Source: Vesta saturnalis | Lineage: Eukaryota; Arthropoda; Insecta; Coleoptera; Lampyridae | Assembly: GCA_036346205.1 (NCBI GenBank) | Contig: JARFJB010001987.1 | Span: 1,242,001 to 1,306,000 of the forward strand | Direction: 5' to 3' | DNA: 64,000 bases | Shown: one piece after another, positions 34,316-46,148 of the stretch | How positions within the stretch are numbered: the first letter of the stretch is position 1 | Layout of the letters: every line of letters starts with the position of its first letter | Notes under the pieces: model-generated | Databases searched by the model: none | The model's input: the letters and a program-made list of their open reading frames with translations, nothing else | What the model was told of the DNA's origin: nothing | Position numbers and translations under genes: made by a program

Positions 34316-37300
34316 TTTTTTTTTTTTTTTTTTTTGATTGTGGACCTGAACAGGCTAAATAAGGCCTATCGTGCTAAAGCACTCAGGAACACTTAGGAGG
34401 ATGGATAGAGGGATAATGAATTGCCAATAGATGCCTATAAACAGCTACCTTAAATTTTCTCATATCATAAGTGAGAGGAAAACAGGAACTAGGGAGATCA
34501 TTCCAGAGTTTAGAAGCCGTGTAGAAAAATGTGGATTGCGCCCGTTTGGTACGACAAGTGGAGATTTGTACTGCATACTGATGATGTGATTGAGCGAACC
34601 GAGTGTTTCTCGCAAAGATAGCCGGAGATGGTATCAAAGAATGTAATTCACCAGCACAATAGCCGTTGTAATAACGATAATACAAAGAAAAACTGAAACC
34701 ATCCTTCTATGCTCAAGGGACTGTATGTGAGAAGTTAAAGACGGGTCATTTATAAGCCTAATCGCTCTCTTTTGAATACGATCAACGATATCGAGAGCGT
34801 ATTGGGGAGCACTAACCCAAAGGTGAGAATTATATTCCAGATGGGGCCGAATTTGGGCCTTATACAGCAAAAGGAGTTGTCGAGAGGTAAAGTACTGCTT
34901 AGATCTGCACAAAAAGCCTATTTTACGAGCAGCTGTTTTGGTAGCTGACAGAAGATGGTCAACCTATGAGAGATTTGAAGATACAGTCATACCCAACAGA
35001 GTAATAGAGTCTGAAAACTTAAGAACTGAGCCATTCATACTTACAACAGGAAATGATAGATCTTTTTTGGCGGACATAAGGCAACACTGAGTTTTGTTAG
35101 CATTAAATTTAACTAGATTATTGCTTCCCCATTCGAGAATACGTTGAATGTCTTTGTTGATTGAATTTGCCATTTCAGCTTTAATTTTTTGATTTGACAT
35201 AGAAGGTGGATTATCACTATGAGTAGATTGAGATGAACTACAGTGAAGAGTGCTATCGTCAGCAAAGCAATGGATGGGGTTAGTTGTTGAAGAAATAAGG
35301 TCGTTTATGTACAGCAGAAAAAGTGTAGGCGCTATAACGGATCCCTGTGGTACGCCCGCGTTAATGCTAACTTCTTTTGAAAAAAAGCCATCAACTACGA
35401 CACGTATTCGTCTTTCATCAAGGAAACTAGAAACCCAGTTGGTGAGCGCATCATTTAACCCAAACGAGGTGAGTTTGGCAAGTAAACACTTATGCCAAAC
35501 TTGGTCAAATGCCTTTGAGATATCTAAAGCGACTACAACTGTTTTACCGGACTGCTCTACTGTATTGTTCCAAACTTGGGTCACATATGAAAGAAGATCG
35601 CCTGTTGAACGACTTTGTCTAAACTCATATTGATGGTCACTAAGGAGTTTGTTAGTTTCAAGAAACGTGAGCAGTTGCTGATTGATGGCTTTTTCCATGA
35701 TTTTAGACAAAATGGAAGTGATGGCAATTGGTCTGTAATTTGAGGATCGGTCTTATCACCTTTTTGGGAATAGGTTGAACATTTGCTAACTTCCATGTTG
35801 AAGGAAATTCCCCAGAAGATATAGAGATCGTATAGAGCTTAGATAGGACTGGTACTAGTTCGGGGGAACATTTCTTTAAGACAATAGCTGGGATACCGTC
35901 TGGGCCAGTCGCCTTATTGAGATCAAGCCTACTGATGATCGATTCCAAGAGCTTGTACCGAAAATGAATTGGTTTCATAACGTATGAAGAAGAGTTGACT
36001 AGGGGCACATCTTTTCCAGAATCGTTGAGACACGAGTTTGATGCAAACAAATCCACAAAAACGTTGGCTTTGTCTACAGAATCAGCAACTACCGATCCGT
36101 CAATAGATGTCAGGGGGGGAAATGAAGATGTTCGAAAGTTTTTACTAATGGCTTTTGCTAAAGACCAAAATTTACGACTGCCTAAAGGAGATGTAGCTAG
36201 TTCATTGCATTTTCGTTGTTCGAACAACTTTTTAGTTTTAGTGATGACACTTTTGCAGATATTTCTAGCACCAACGTATTCTACATGACTGTCAACCGAT
36301 TTATTAGATTTCCATTTAATGTAACATTTATTTTTTAAAGATATTGCATCAGAACAAGCCTTGTTGAACCAGGGTTGGGAACGTGAATGACCTACACGGT
36401 ACTGTTTTTTCGGAATGTATAACTCCATTCCCATGAGGATGACTTCAGATACTGAAAGAGCGATGTCCGAAGAAGAGGACGACTTAAAACAATATTCACG
36501 CCATGGAAAGGTTGCAAAGAAATCCCGTAAATCACTCCATCGAGCTGACTTAAAACACCACAAGGTTCTATCGGTTTTGCGAACAACAGTGGAATTAGGT
36601 ACAGTAGAAATGATTTTTATTAGACAATGGTCGGAAAGACCTAAAGGCGAAAGAACGGAAGTTTTATAAACAAGAGGGTTTGATGTAAGAAAGAGATCTA
36701 GAAGATGTGGAGTATGGTTAGGGTTATCAGGGATTCTTGTGGGATCAGAAATCATTTGTGTGAGATCACATGAAATAGCAAATGTTTCTGCACTATGACC
36801 AGCAGGATTTGTAGTAGATGAAAACTGAAGCCAATTAGAGTTATGAACATTGAAATCGCCTACAAATGAGATATCGCAAGATGGAAACTGAGACAGGAGA
36901 TAGTCAACTTTCGTACTAAGGTAATCGAAGAAGTCTTGAAAGTTGCTGCCATTAGGAGACCTATAAATGCAACAGTAGAATTTCACAAAATTAGGACCAG
37001 AATGTTTAAACCAAATCACGTCAAAATTTTTATTTTCTAAGGAAGAAACCCTCTTGCAAGCAATTCTGTCCTTGATGTAGGCACATACGCCTCCTTTATA
37101 TCGAAAGTTAGAGTGAAGATGGTATTGAGGAAATTGCAAGTCGGGTGACTCGGAGCTTTCCGAGGAGACTTGTGTTTCAGATAGAAACAATATATCAGGT
37201 TGTAATGGTTCAAGATGTTGGTGAATAGCATTAAGATTAGACATGATACCGCGGATGTTGCAGTAGTGAATCAGAAAGTTGATACTTTCGATGACCGAGG

Positions 37301-37565
37301 TCGCTTGGGCCCTGCCCTCCCGGACATCCGAATGGGGCAGGATTTTACGTCCGGAATTTATAACCCTAGAAACCACAGCCATCTTATTTTTTAATTTGGG
37401 ACTTTTAATCCGATAGGAAGACAGTGAGGGCGAGAAGGAAGAATAAGGATGAGAATAGATTGAGGATGATGGAAAAGGTAACCGGCAGCCCTTACCGAGC
37501 TCAGAAAATCGGAGACCCAATATTAAGGAGCCCATGGTAAGGGTGGTGGTACCTCCCCGGCTGGC
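34316..37565 (-). mobile_element. Non-LTR retrotransposon (LINE, Jockey/CR1-like), near full length
   Basis: The T run at 34316-34335 is the poly(A) tail of a minus-strand insertion. The other end is near 37565, inside the HARBI1 N-terminal region. The element carries an endonuclease plus reverse transcriptase reading frame (see next entry). It has a 5' end with GC-rich sequence (CCCCGGCTGGCATGG) not shared with its surroundings. Confidence 0.85.
34385..37535 (-). pseudogene. LINE endonuclease-reverse transcriptase polyprotein, broken
   Basis: From 37535 on the minus strand: NIRGIMSNLNAIHQHLEPLQ, DILFLSETQVSSES, RYKGGVCAYIKD and SCDISFVGDFNVHNSNWLQ. With LLDLFLTSNP and GLSDHCLI these are an AP-type endonuclease. 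The reverse transcriptase starts with LNKATGPDGIPAIVLKK and FPSTWKLANVQPIPKK, then shifts frame near 35760. It continues through KTVVVALDISKAFDQVWHKC, INAGVPQGSVIAPTLFLLYI and HCFADDSTLHC, the FADD catalytic box. An in-frame TAG at 34964-34966 interrupts the end. The C-terminal part with YKAQIRPHLEYNSHLW and LWNDLPSSCFPLTYDMRKFK finishes near 34385 after another shift. At least two frameshifts and one nonsense codon make it non-functional. Confidence 0.88.
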
Positions 37566-37951
37566 ATGGAGTATACATGCCTACCACCTAATATCCCTAT
37601 AACAAAAGAAGGTTCTGTTTTTTCAAGTAAATAATCAAATACTTCACTGCACATTCTGTAATATATATAAAATTTTTCTAAATCGTGCCGTAATTGGGGA
37701 ATCAGTTGGTGATATTCACCTAATTGTTCTCGGTGTAAAAAAAAATTTCACGTGTCCAAGATTTTCTCTTTTAATATTTTTTATAATAATAATATACAGT
37801 CGAAATCTCAGATTCACTTTCTGATGAAGACATATTTATACATAAACAAATTTGTCTAGGACAAACACAAATATACGTTAAGAATTTGACATAAAAATAA
37901 AATTGTAACTACTCAATGCGCTTGTCTATTGTTTTTTGAAATAAAATAGGA

Positions 37952-38086
37952 TGTTATGTGACAAGTATATTTTATACGTCAAAATTAAAAGAACAAAAAC
38001 AAATTCATACAACTACAGTGGTACAAAATAAAACGTATAACCTATAGAGTGTACTAAAATAGAGAATTACAGTGCTACATTCAACA
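37952..38086 (-). repeat. copia 3' LTR
   Basis: Matches the LTR at 43749-43883 with one base difference (ACCTATAGAG against ACCTACAGAG). The polypurine tract lies just upstream on the minus strand (38087-38095). Confidence 0.92.
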
Positions 38087-38093
38087 CCCTTCC

Positions 38094-41000
38094 TCATTGT
38101 ATATTCTCCATTATTTTAGTACAAGAGTAATCTAACGAATTTCTTGATAAAGCTTTTGTCAGCATATCTGCGATATTCTCTTTGGATTGAGCATACTGAA
38201 TAGAAACTTCCTGATTCATTACTTTCTCCCTAACAAAATGGTAATGAATGTCAACATGTTTACTTCTTTGATGAAGAGCAGGGTTTTCAGATATGTTAAT
38301 AGCTGCTTGATTATCGCACAGTAACATTGTCTTGACTGATCCTACTAGGTCTTTCACAATATACTGCATCCATATGGCACCGGATAAAGCCATGTATTCT
38401 GACTCAGTAGTAGAAACTGCAACCGATTGCTGTTTTTTAGTTGACCAGGATACAACTGCGTTTCCATAAAGTCCTACATATCCACCATGTGATTTTCGAT
38501 CATCTACACAAGTTGCATAAGAAGCATCACTATACATAATTATATTCGGAGAACCTGTATATTTATACACCAGTTTTCTGTGTACGGTACCTTTTATGTA
38601 ACGAAACAGATGTTGAACCATATTATCATGGACAGAAGTTGGATCTTGACAAAACTGAGACAATACATTAACGGCAAATGCTATATCTGGCCTGGTACCT
38701 ATAGAAAAGTATAAAAGACTTCCTATTTTTGATTGGTATTTTCCTTTATCCACTCTAGTATCTTCTGGCTTTGCCTTGTTAGGCATAGCTCCAGGATCCA
38801 TTGGTGTAGCTGCCGGTTTACAGTTTAACATTTTATATTTTTCAAGTAATTTGAAAGCGTACTGTTCTTGTGACAAAAATAAACAATCTTTAGTTCGACT
38901 CCATTCGAATTGCAGGGACAAAAGATTTGTTGGAATACCTAGGAAGGTAACTTCAAAAGTACTGCAAAGAGTATCTTCCACTAATTTTATTTATTCTTCT
39001 GTACTTCCTAACAGCAGGATGTCGTTGACATATATTGCAACGATTAGCTTATAATCAGAGGAAACAAATAGGCAGGGATCTGCAGATGACTGCTTAAGAT
39101 TAATTTTTAAGAACAGATATTAATTTGTGGTTCCATTGTCGAGGAGACTGTTTCAGCCCATAAATACTTCTTTTCAAATGACAAACTTTACCTCGTTCAG
39201 TGACTACCCCTTCAGGTATTTTCATAAAAATGTCACAGTCAATGTCGCCATTCAGAAAAGCTGTTTTTATGTCCAGTTGTCGTGCAATCATACGATTATT
39301 GACTGCATGTGCAAGTAGCATTCGTATGGTTTCATATCTTATAACAGGTAAAAATGTTTCATTAAAATCGATGCCTGGTATCTGACTAAAACCTTTGGCA
39401 ACAAGTCTCGCTTTGTACTTAGAAACTTTACCCTCATCTGACAATTTTCGTTTGAAGATCCATTTGCATCCTATAACTCTTGCATTAGAAGGTGCGTCAA
39501 CAATGTCCCATACTTCATTTTGTTTCATGGACTTTAATTCATCCTCAATGGCTTCTATCCACTTTTCTGATTCTTCAGATGTAATTGCTTCTTTGTATGT
39601 CATTGGTTCGTCTATTGCTAATTTGCAAAATTCTTCTTCGTAGCGAAGAGGTTCTCGTCTTTTCCTTGTGCTGCGTCTAGGAAAATTCACACTCAACTCA
39701 GAAGTGGAAGGTAAATTTACACTGTTTTCATTTGTATTTGAAGTAATCCCTTCTTCCTTATTTTCTTCCGTGTCCTCTTGTTCAATGGCTTTTATAGATT
39801 CATGTCTTCCTTCTGGTTTACTGAGAGGTTGTAAAAATATGCAACTATTTTCCTCAGGCAAAAGTTTAAAATCTTTCGATACAACTATGTTCTGACCATT
39901 CCAAAAACGGTACCATCCATTTTTTTTAGCATAACCAACTAGAATTGAACTTACAGCTCTAGGTTTCATCTTATTTCCTGGTCCTTGAGCTTCCAGAGGA
40001 ATATGAATGTAGGCCTTTTGTGCAAAATATTGTAAATGCCCTATAGATGGTTTTTGTTCAAAGGAGTTTTTTCGGTGAACGAGTGAAGAATCCGATTTTT
40101 TGTATAAGCTGCGTGTGCAATGGCTTCTGCCCAAAAAGATTTTGGCAAATCAGAATCGATTAAATTTGTTCTTGACATTGTTATTAAAGTCCTGTTCAGT
40201 CTTTCAGCTAAACCATTGGTTTCATGTATCCTTGGAATTGAGTTTTCATGTAGAATTCCCATTGACTTAAAAAATTGTTGCAATGAATTAGATTTATATT
40301 CACCTCCATTATCTGATTTAAACATTTTAACCTTTTTTTCAGTTTGTCGTTCTACTGTGTAAATATATTCTTTTACAGCGTTTTCAACGTCACTTTTGTG
40401 AGTTATAAACTTTACTTCGATATATCTAGAATATTCATCGATAAACGAAACATAGTAGTAACTGCCACCTAAAGATTTTGTTGAAAATGGTCCGCACACA
40501 TCAGAATGAACTTTTTCTAAAATTTCAGTGCATGAATTTCCAGGTTCCTTGTTGATATTTCTGGTCATTTTGGAAATTTCACAAGCTTCGCAAAATATAG
40601 AACTATTGATTCTAGGGATATTTTCTGGGTCCTTTACTGAATTTTTAAGTCCTGCAAAAGATCTTATAGGCAGATGGCCTAACCTTCTGTGCCAAACAGT
40701 TGAACTAAAGTTAACGTATTCTAAATTAACTTCTTGAAATATTTGGGTTGTGACACAACCCAACCAACCATACGTCCGTCCTTCCAGAAAGTTATATCTT
40801 CTTCACCTTTCATCGTTATTCCTTTAGATTTCATCATTTCCCAAGACATTAATGAACATTTCAGGTCAGGAGCATATAGGACATCATACATTGTTACGTT
40901 CAATGTGGAATTATCTTTTAAGAGAGCTTTCAGTTTCACATTACCTATATGGGTAACATTTACTCTTTTGTCGTTCCCCAATCGAATACATGTATTATAC

Positions 41001-41337
41001 GGCCGTAGATTGACAAACGATTTTTCATTTCCCGTCATGTGAGAAGTGGCTCCGGTGTCAAAAATCCATTTCCATTGACTGGTGGTATTAGTTGAAGCAG
41101 GATAAGCTAGTGCACCATCTTCATCTTCATCAATATCATATGTATTATTAGCTCTACTGAGTTTATTTTATTTCTACAGTTTTGTTGTGTGGCCTTTGTA
41201 CCACTTCTTATTCTTCTTGCAAAAACTACATTCCTTATTAAGTTTTTGGTTAAATTTATGTTTCACACTAAATGCAAGACTGTCTTGATATGAAGTATTG
41301 ACAGATAATTCCATTAATCTTGAACAAACCATCATAT
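38094..41337 (-). pseudogene. copia pol: protease, integrase, reverse transcriptase, RNase H (broken)
   Basis: Minus strand from 41337: a zinc-knuckle-like CSFCKKNKKWYKGH, then the protease with WIFDTGATSH near 41055. The integrase follows, with the N-terminal HRRLGHLPIRSF and CEACEISK (H-H-C-C type), then a core with SDVCGPFSTKS, FIDEYSRYIEVKF, MFKSDNGGEY and ETNGLAERLNRTLI. The reverse transcriptase has VIGCKWIFKRKLSDEGKVSK, YKARLVAKGFSQIPGIDF, QLDIKTAFLNGDID and SIYGLKQSPRQW. RNase H carries SWSTKKQQSVAVSTTESEYM and LLCDNQAAINISENP. Frameshifts occur near 40100 and 39100, and stops near 41170 and 38985. The active-site box near 39030 reads YVND rather than YVDD. The gene is therefore dead although the LTRs are almost identical. 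Confidence 0.92.
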
Positions 41338-43010
41338 TGTAACAACTCTTATGCTTGTTTTATTATTGCGCGCCTTCTGGTTTGGTAACCCAACGCGGTT
41401 TTATTTTGCCTCGGCTTTGCTCAATCGTGTTTATAATTTATTATAAACGGGGTGTGGTTCGTATTAAATAGTGGGCTGACACTGTCACCTTAAATAAATA
41501 TCTTAAAGCGTTTTAAAACGTATATTAAAGAAATTTAACAAAGTAATATATTAATGAACAACACAACAAATGTATTTTCTTCTGGGGTTTGACGGCTACG
41601 GACTCGTTCTCCTGGGGGCGGCTTCTTAGGTGCGTAATCGTTTCTGGAAATATAAATATGTATATTATCTTAACTTACTCCTTACTCAGTATGTAATATT
41701 CATATTACGGTCCTGTATTTACAGAAGCTGGTACGGTTGCTTTAATACAGTTTTGTTCAACGGCGCCAGTGCAACGAACTCGGACGGAGAAAATCAATAT
41801 CGTTCTCGGCTTATGCGCATGGCATAATTATTTATCCTTCAGTAACTCTGGAGCGTTGAAGCTGGTATGTCGCGCTTCCAGGAAATAAGACACGCGAAAT
41901 GCGCGTATGCAAATGCGAGATCTCGGGACGGTCTTTCTTTAATTTAGAACCGGTTTGATTAGGCAATTAGATTATTTATCTAACGGAATTAATTACGGAT
42001 TTCGATACTAAATTTAATTATATACAATTAATCAAGGGAACAAAATACTTGATATTAAAACTACTCTAAAATGAATTTAATAGTTTTAAGGTAAATCGTA
42101 ATATACCCCAGGTCGTAGTTATGTTATTTAACTATCGGTAAATATTGGATAATTTACGTACTATCTAATTTATTTACAAACGATCTCACTCTAGGTGTTT
42201 CGCGATGGTTATATTGACTATGAATTTATGCAACAGGTTTCGGGTGTACTCTCCTGCGATCAAAGGCACTGTGTGTGGTTTTATTGTATTTGTCTGTATG
42301 TATTGTATGTATGTGTTTCGAGCGGAGTCTCAGTAATACCCAGAAGACGTAGGCGATGGCCTGTCTTAACCTGATGGACTAAGAGAAAGGTCGTAGGTCT
42401 TTACAGCCCTGTAACTACCCTTCACCCTCAAGTATTTGCGAGTAACAGCGGGGGTTACCCCTGCGTGGCACTCTTGGCGTTAGTGTAAGGTTATAACTCC
42501 TGGAGACTCAGGCCGGCGTTATTTACGTGTGATAGTGTGTTACTAGGTATGGTTGGATTGTATAATTTACCAACTTACGTGTCTTTTGATTGCAGTACAA
42601 GCGTTAGGTTTCCCGGCGTGACGTGGTGCGCGTTATCATACGGTCGCGATGGACTCCTCTGTCACAATCAACAGGTCGGTGCTTACACGAAGCAATCGGT
42701 ACGGTGGCGACTACTGGATATCGGCTTGACTTGAATCTACTTCGATTCATCATTTCTTCACGCGCGTCGCGGGTTTATAAAGGTGCATCTGTGGGCGGTT
42801 TCGCGGCTACCGTGCGGGGGATGCCGTTATCTGATTGGTTGAAATCGTTCTGACGTGCAAAAACTTACTGGTTTTTAGAAATACACGTCAGCGGTGATTA
42901 ATAAATTATTCGTTGTGCAATATCGCATAAACTTTTGAAATTTTAGATATAGGATGGTCCGGCAATAATTTATTCTAAAAAGCATACGTAAAGGACGCTG
43001 GTTCTTTACA
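41338..43010 (-). mobile_element. Solo LTR (1673 bp, Gypsy-type) inserted in copia gag
   Basis: Begins TGTAACAACTC at 41338 and ends CTTTACA at 43010, so it has TG...CA ends on both strands. ATAT is duplicated on both sides (41334-41337 and 43011-43014). It interrupts the copia gag frame, which reads up to 43015 on one side and resumes at 41337. There is no internal coding region, so it is a solo LTR. It is an inverted relative of 27893-29486. Within it are a TATA box (GGTTTATAAAGG on the complement near 42775) and GC-rich leader sequence. Confidence 0.9.
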
Positions 43011-43015
43011 ATATG

Positions 43016-43649
43016 TTAGGTTTTGTTTTGTCTTCAGATTATCAACTATATTATCTAATTCTGCTGGCAGAGTAGTAAGAAACAAAGACCCCTTTGCTTT
43101 TAACGAATTAGCTAATGGTCGTAAAGCCTCTTCTAAAGAATCAGTCTCTTCGTCATTAGTACGAGTTGTTCTTTCAATTAGTCTCGACCACAGTTCGTTA
43201 TATTTTGCTATATGTTCGGAAATGTGTTCTTTAGATTCACATTTTATACCAACAACAGATTTAACAAGAGCATGTAAGGAATATTCATTTTTTCGATCAA
43301 ACGTATCATTTAACGGTTTCCACATGTCCCATGAATTATAATAGCAGGTAATTTGTGAAGTAACACTTGACTCAACGTTGAACAGAATAAATGCTCTAGA
43401 TAATGAATGCCTATAACGCCAATCTTCGCATTTCGCTTCATATCTCCGCATAACTTCGGCATAATTTTCATCTGATGAAAGAATGTTCGGTGGACTGAGA
43501 CGTGGATCCTCCTCTTTGCCAATGACAATGTTATATAAGTTTTGTAAGTCCAAATATGCAAAAACCATTGTTCGCCATGAGTGAAAGTTTGATAAACCTT
43601 GAAGCTTATCAAATTTTGGAAATTTATCCATGATATTACCTTTCAGCAA
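43016..43649 (-). pseudogene. copia gag, N-terminal part
   Basis: The minus strand from 43631 reads MDKFPKFDKLQGLSNFHSWR, then NLYNIVIGKEEDPRLS, SLSRAFILFNVESSVTSQIT, YYNSWDMWKPLNDTFDRKNE, EHIAKYNELWSRLIERTT and FLTTLPAELDNIVDNLKTKQ. This is the copia Gag (UBN2-type) capsid region. The frame stays open from the likely start to the solo LTR at 43010, which cuts it before the zinc knuckle. Confidence 0.9.
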
Positions 43650-43748
43650 TTCTGATGTTCTTTATACTTTAAATATCACTCTCCGTATTATAATTAACTG
43701 CGTTCTCCTGGGCCCATAACCTTTTGAAATAGCAGAAATAAAATAGGA

Positions 43749-43883
43749 TGTTATGTGACAAGTATATTTTATACGTCAAAATTAAAAGAACAAAAACAAA
43801 TTCATACAACTACAGTGGTACAAAATAAAACGTATAACCTACAGAGTGTACTAAAATAGAGAATTACAGTGCTACATTCAACA
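43749..43883 (-). repeat. copia 5' LTR
   Basis: Partner of 37952-38086. The primer binding site GGTTATGGGCCCAG lies about 30 bases inward. Confidence 0.92.
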
Positions 43884-43888
43884 TTGTT

Positions 43889-44245
43889 CACCATTAATGG
43901 TATAGTGTGACTGCTTCATTTAGCTTTGTTAAGTAGTCGTGGGTGACTAAAAGTGGCAGTGGTCACTGAAACTCTTGAAAACTACGCATTGGTATATGTG
44001 TGTACTTTTAAAGTAAAAATTACCTTGTAAAAGCACATGTACAGATAACTTTGTTGAATAAGTTTATCACCACGTGATTTTGCAGTGAAGTGGAGTGGAA
44101 GAAGCAACCTTGGGCAAAGCGTTGAACTAAAACCTTGAAACGGTGGGGTTCCCAAGGCTACGGGAATAACCGTCGCAGGATTTTTTGTTGAGGTCACGTT
44201 ATTAACCTTGAAGGTGAAAATAGAGGAGAACGTGGGATATAGATA
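43889..44245. other. Harbinger right flank and spacer
   Basis: The first 100 bases probably belong to the end of the Harbinger element (see 32020). The remainder has no supportable gene. Confidence 0.35.
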
Positions 44246-45114
44246 ATGGAGAACATATTAGATCAAGCGGTAAAAAAAGCGAAGGTTGTGAGTGTTATAA
44301 ATTCAAGTGAATGTCGTGATATTTTAATTAACAATGTGCAGTATTTTTCAAATAAAAGTAAATCGAAGTATGTTAGTGTCGGTCTGTCATCCCAATTCAA
44401 TTTGAACCAGTCTTGAAACTCGGCGGATCTAAGGGTAATGGTTTGACAAGCAGGAATGGCACATACTTATAGACAATCAAGAGGCAAATTATTTCTACAC
44501 ACCTGAAGGGTCATGGTTACCTACAAAGATGGGCTCGAAAACTGTAACATATGAAACTATTAACAAGAAGAAAGTTATATGCAAGCATAATAAACACGGC
44601 AGCGGAAATGCTGGATGTTAACATACACAAGATAATGGCGCCATTGCAAGGTATACAGGGTGTCCCAATAGTGCGTATTCGGTCGATAGCTCCTTAGCCA
44701 TTAAACTTAGAAGATAAGTTTAAATATGAAAGTTGTCTATTTTTATAAACTTCATAATCTAAAAATAGTCTGGTTTCTACAGTGTGTAATATAAAAGCGG
44801 TACAATATCGAACTTTTGATTTTTAAATAAAACACCCTATATATTATTTTATTTTTCGATTCTCTTTTTATTTTACATCTTTTTTATAAGAATTACTTAC
44901 AAGCTAAATCTTACAGTTTTTGCAAAGTTAACTAAAAACTGACATTTTTATGTAGTAATTCAAGTAGGTGTGTTTCAGTTATTCCTAAAGATAAAAAAAT
45001 AATCTTTGGTATAGAATTTAGTCATACAGGAGCTTACTTTAATCTATTGTCAAAATTGGATTTCAAAGCTAGCTATGAATACATAAGACACTAAAAAACA
45101 TATTAACTGAAATA

Positions 45115-45640
45115 CAAACACTTAAAAGTATAATAAATGTTCAATGTGACTACCATTTTGTTGCTGGCAAACATGAAGTCATTGAATAAACGACAAATTT
45201 ACTTTTCGTAACGTGGAAACATTTATATTTTGAATGGCGTCTCTAATTCTTGCCTTTATATCATCTACAGTCGTTGGAGGAGTTTGATAGACTTTTTCTT
45301 TAATCCAACCCCAAAGGAAAAAATCCAGCTTTGTCAAGTCAGGCCAGGAGATCGGCCCTCCTCTTCCAATCCATTTGTTTTGAAACTGGATATTTAAATA
45401 ATTTCTAACGTTTCTGCTAAAATGGGGAGGAGCGCCATCTAATTGCAGCCACATTTCTCTAAGGGTTTGTAAAGGTAAATCTTCAATAAAAGTTTCAAAT
45501 TCGGTGCGCAAGAAGTTTAACAGTGAATCTCCATTGACTGTGTTTTCAAAAAAAATATGGTCCTATAATTCTTTCCCCAATAATTCCGGCCCAAACATTA
45601 AGTGACCAGTAGTGTTGATGATCAACACTTAAATATCTCC
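45115..45640 (-). pseudogene. DD41D (rosa-like) transposase, C-terminal half
   Basis: Minus strand: VDHQHYWSLNVWAGIIGERI (45625-45565), a shift in a T run near 45555, then ENTVNGDSLLNFLRTEFETF. The second catalytic Asp is in MWLQLDGAPPHFSRNVRNYL (45455-45400). KWIGRGGPISW and LTKLDFFLWGWIKEKVYQTP follow with the third Asp. Some residues are missing between PISW and PDLTK relative to the copies at 14587 and 61016, so the usual 41-residue gap is shortened. The N-terminal half with the first catalytic Asp and the helix-turn-helix has been replaced by the rearranged repeats. Confidence 0.85.
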
Positions 45641-46148
45641 GAAACTATTAGAGATAGGTATAGAACATATTTAATAAAAATTAAAGCCGACTAATAGACG
45701 AAGACAAGGTATTAAAAAATATAGGGTGTGCTAATTAAAAAAAGGAAGATATAGCATTTTCAAATTTACGTTGTTGAATTAATTTTTGTGATCACCCGTT
45801 TATTCAAAGACTTCATGTTTGCCAGCAACAAAATGGTGGTCACATTGATGATTTATTATAATTTTAAGTGTTTATATTTCAGTTAATAAGTTTTTTAGTT
45901 TCTTATGTATTTATAGCTTGCTTCGACCGACTAATTGTACTCTTCTTCAGTGTTATCAACGAAAAAAATTGAATAAACTTAAGTATCTCCGAAACTATTA
46001 GAGATAGGTATAGAACATATTTAATAGAAATGAAAGCCGATTAATAGACGAAGACAAGGCATTAAAAAAATATAGGGTGTGCCATTTAAAAAAATGAAGA
46101 TATAGCATTTTCAAATTTATGTTATTGAATTAATTTTTGTGATCACCG
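45620..46148 (+). repeat. 175-bp direct repeats flanking an inverted gene fragment
   Basis: The segment from CTTAAATATCTCCGAAACTA (45628) to GTGATCACC (about 45795) recurs from CTTAAGTATCTCCGAAACTA (45979) to 46148 with few differences. Both copies contain an AGGGTGTG terminal-type motif. Between them, 45795-45905 is the reverse complement of 45070-45180. Confidence 0.85.

Larger units (their letters stand above)
33459..37880 (-). pseudogene. HARBI1-type (PIF/Harbinger) transposase, split by a LINE
   Basis: The N-terminal part lies at 37880-37600 on the minus strand (MSSSESE, then LGEYHQLIPQLRHDLEKFY and FDYLLEKTEPSFVIG in shifted frames). It is cut at about 37565 by the LINE. The gene resumes at 34200 with LATGELFHSLSYRFRIAHNT, then SIGAVDGKHVRVLKLEYDGS with a catalytic Asp, IIIDVGSYGKNSDSGIFDHS with the second, and FVFVGDEAF. 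After a stop at 33716 comes RSFNYRLSFARQSVECAFGI with the C-terminal Glu block, then AACVLHNMIRMEN. The order is that of the DDE_Tnp_4 family. The LINE appears to sit in or beside an intron (acceptor-like TTTTGTAG at 34205), and a TAA directly before LATGE suggests decay. Confidence 0.85.
37934..43883 (-). mobile_element. copia-type LTR retrotransposon with near-identical LTRs, interrupted by a solo LTR
   Basis: LTRs at 37952-38086 and 43749-43883 (135 bp, TGTTGAATG at the 5' end on the minus strand) differ by a single substitution. The similarity continues a further 14 bases outward or inward (GAAATAAAATAGGA). The pentamer TTGTT flanks the element at 37929-37933 and 43884-43888. A purine-rich tract (GAGGAAGGG on the minus strand) abuts the 3' LTR. 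A copia-type primer binding site GGTTATGGGCCCAG follows the 5' LTR at about 43705-43720. Gag and pol lie between, on the minus strand. A 1.67-kb solo LTR (41338-43010) interrupts gag. The element is inserted in the Harbinger element. Confidence 0.92.

Noticed and set aside
36415..36669. Plus-strand open frames opposite the LINE polyprotein
   Set aside because: Antisense shadows of the endonuclease-reverse transcriptase region, which carries the recognisable motifs on the minus strand.
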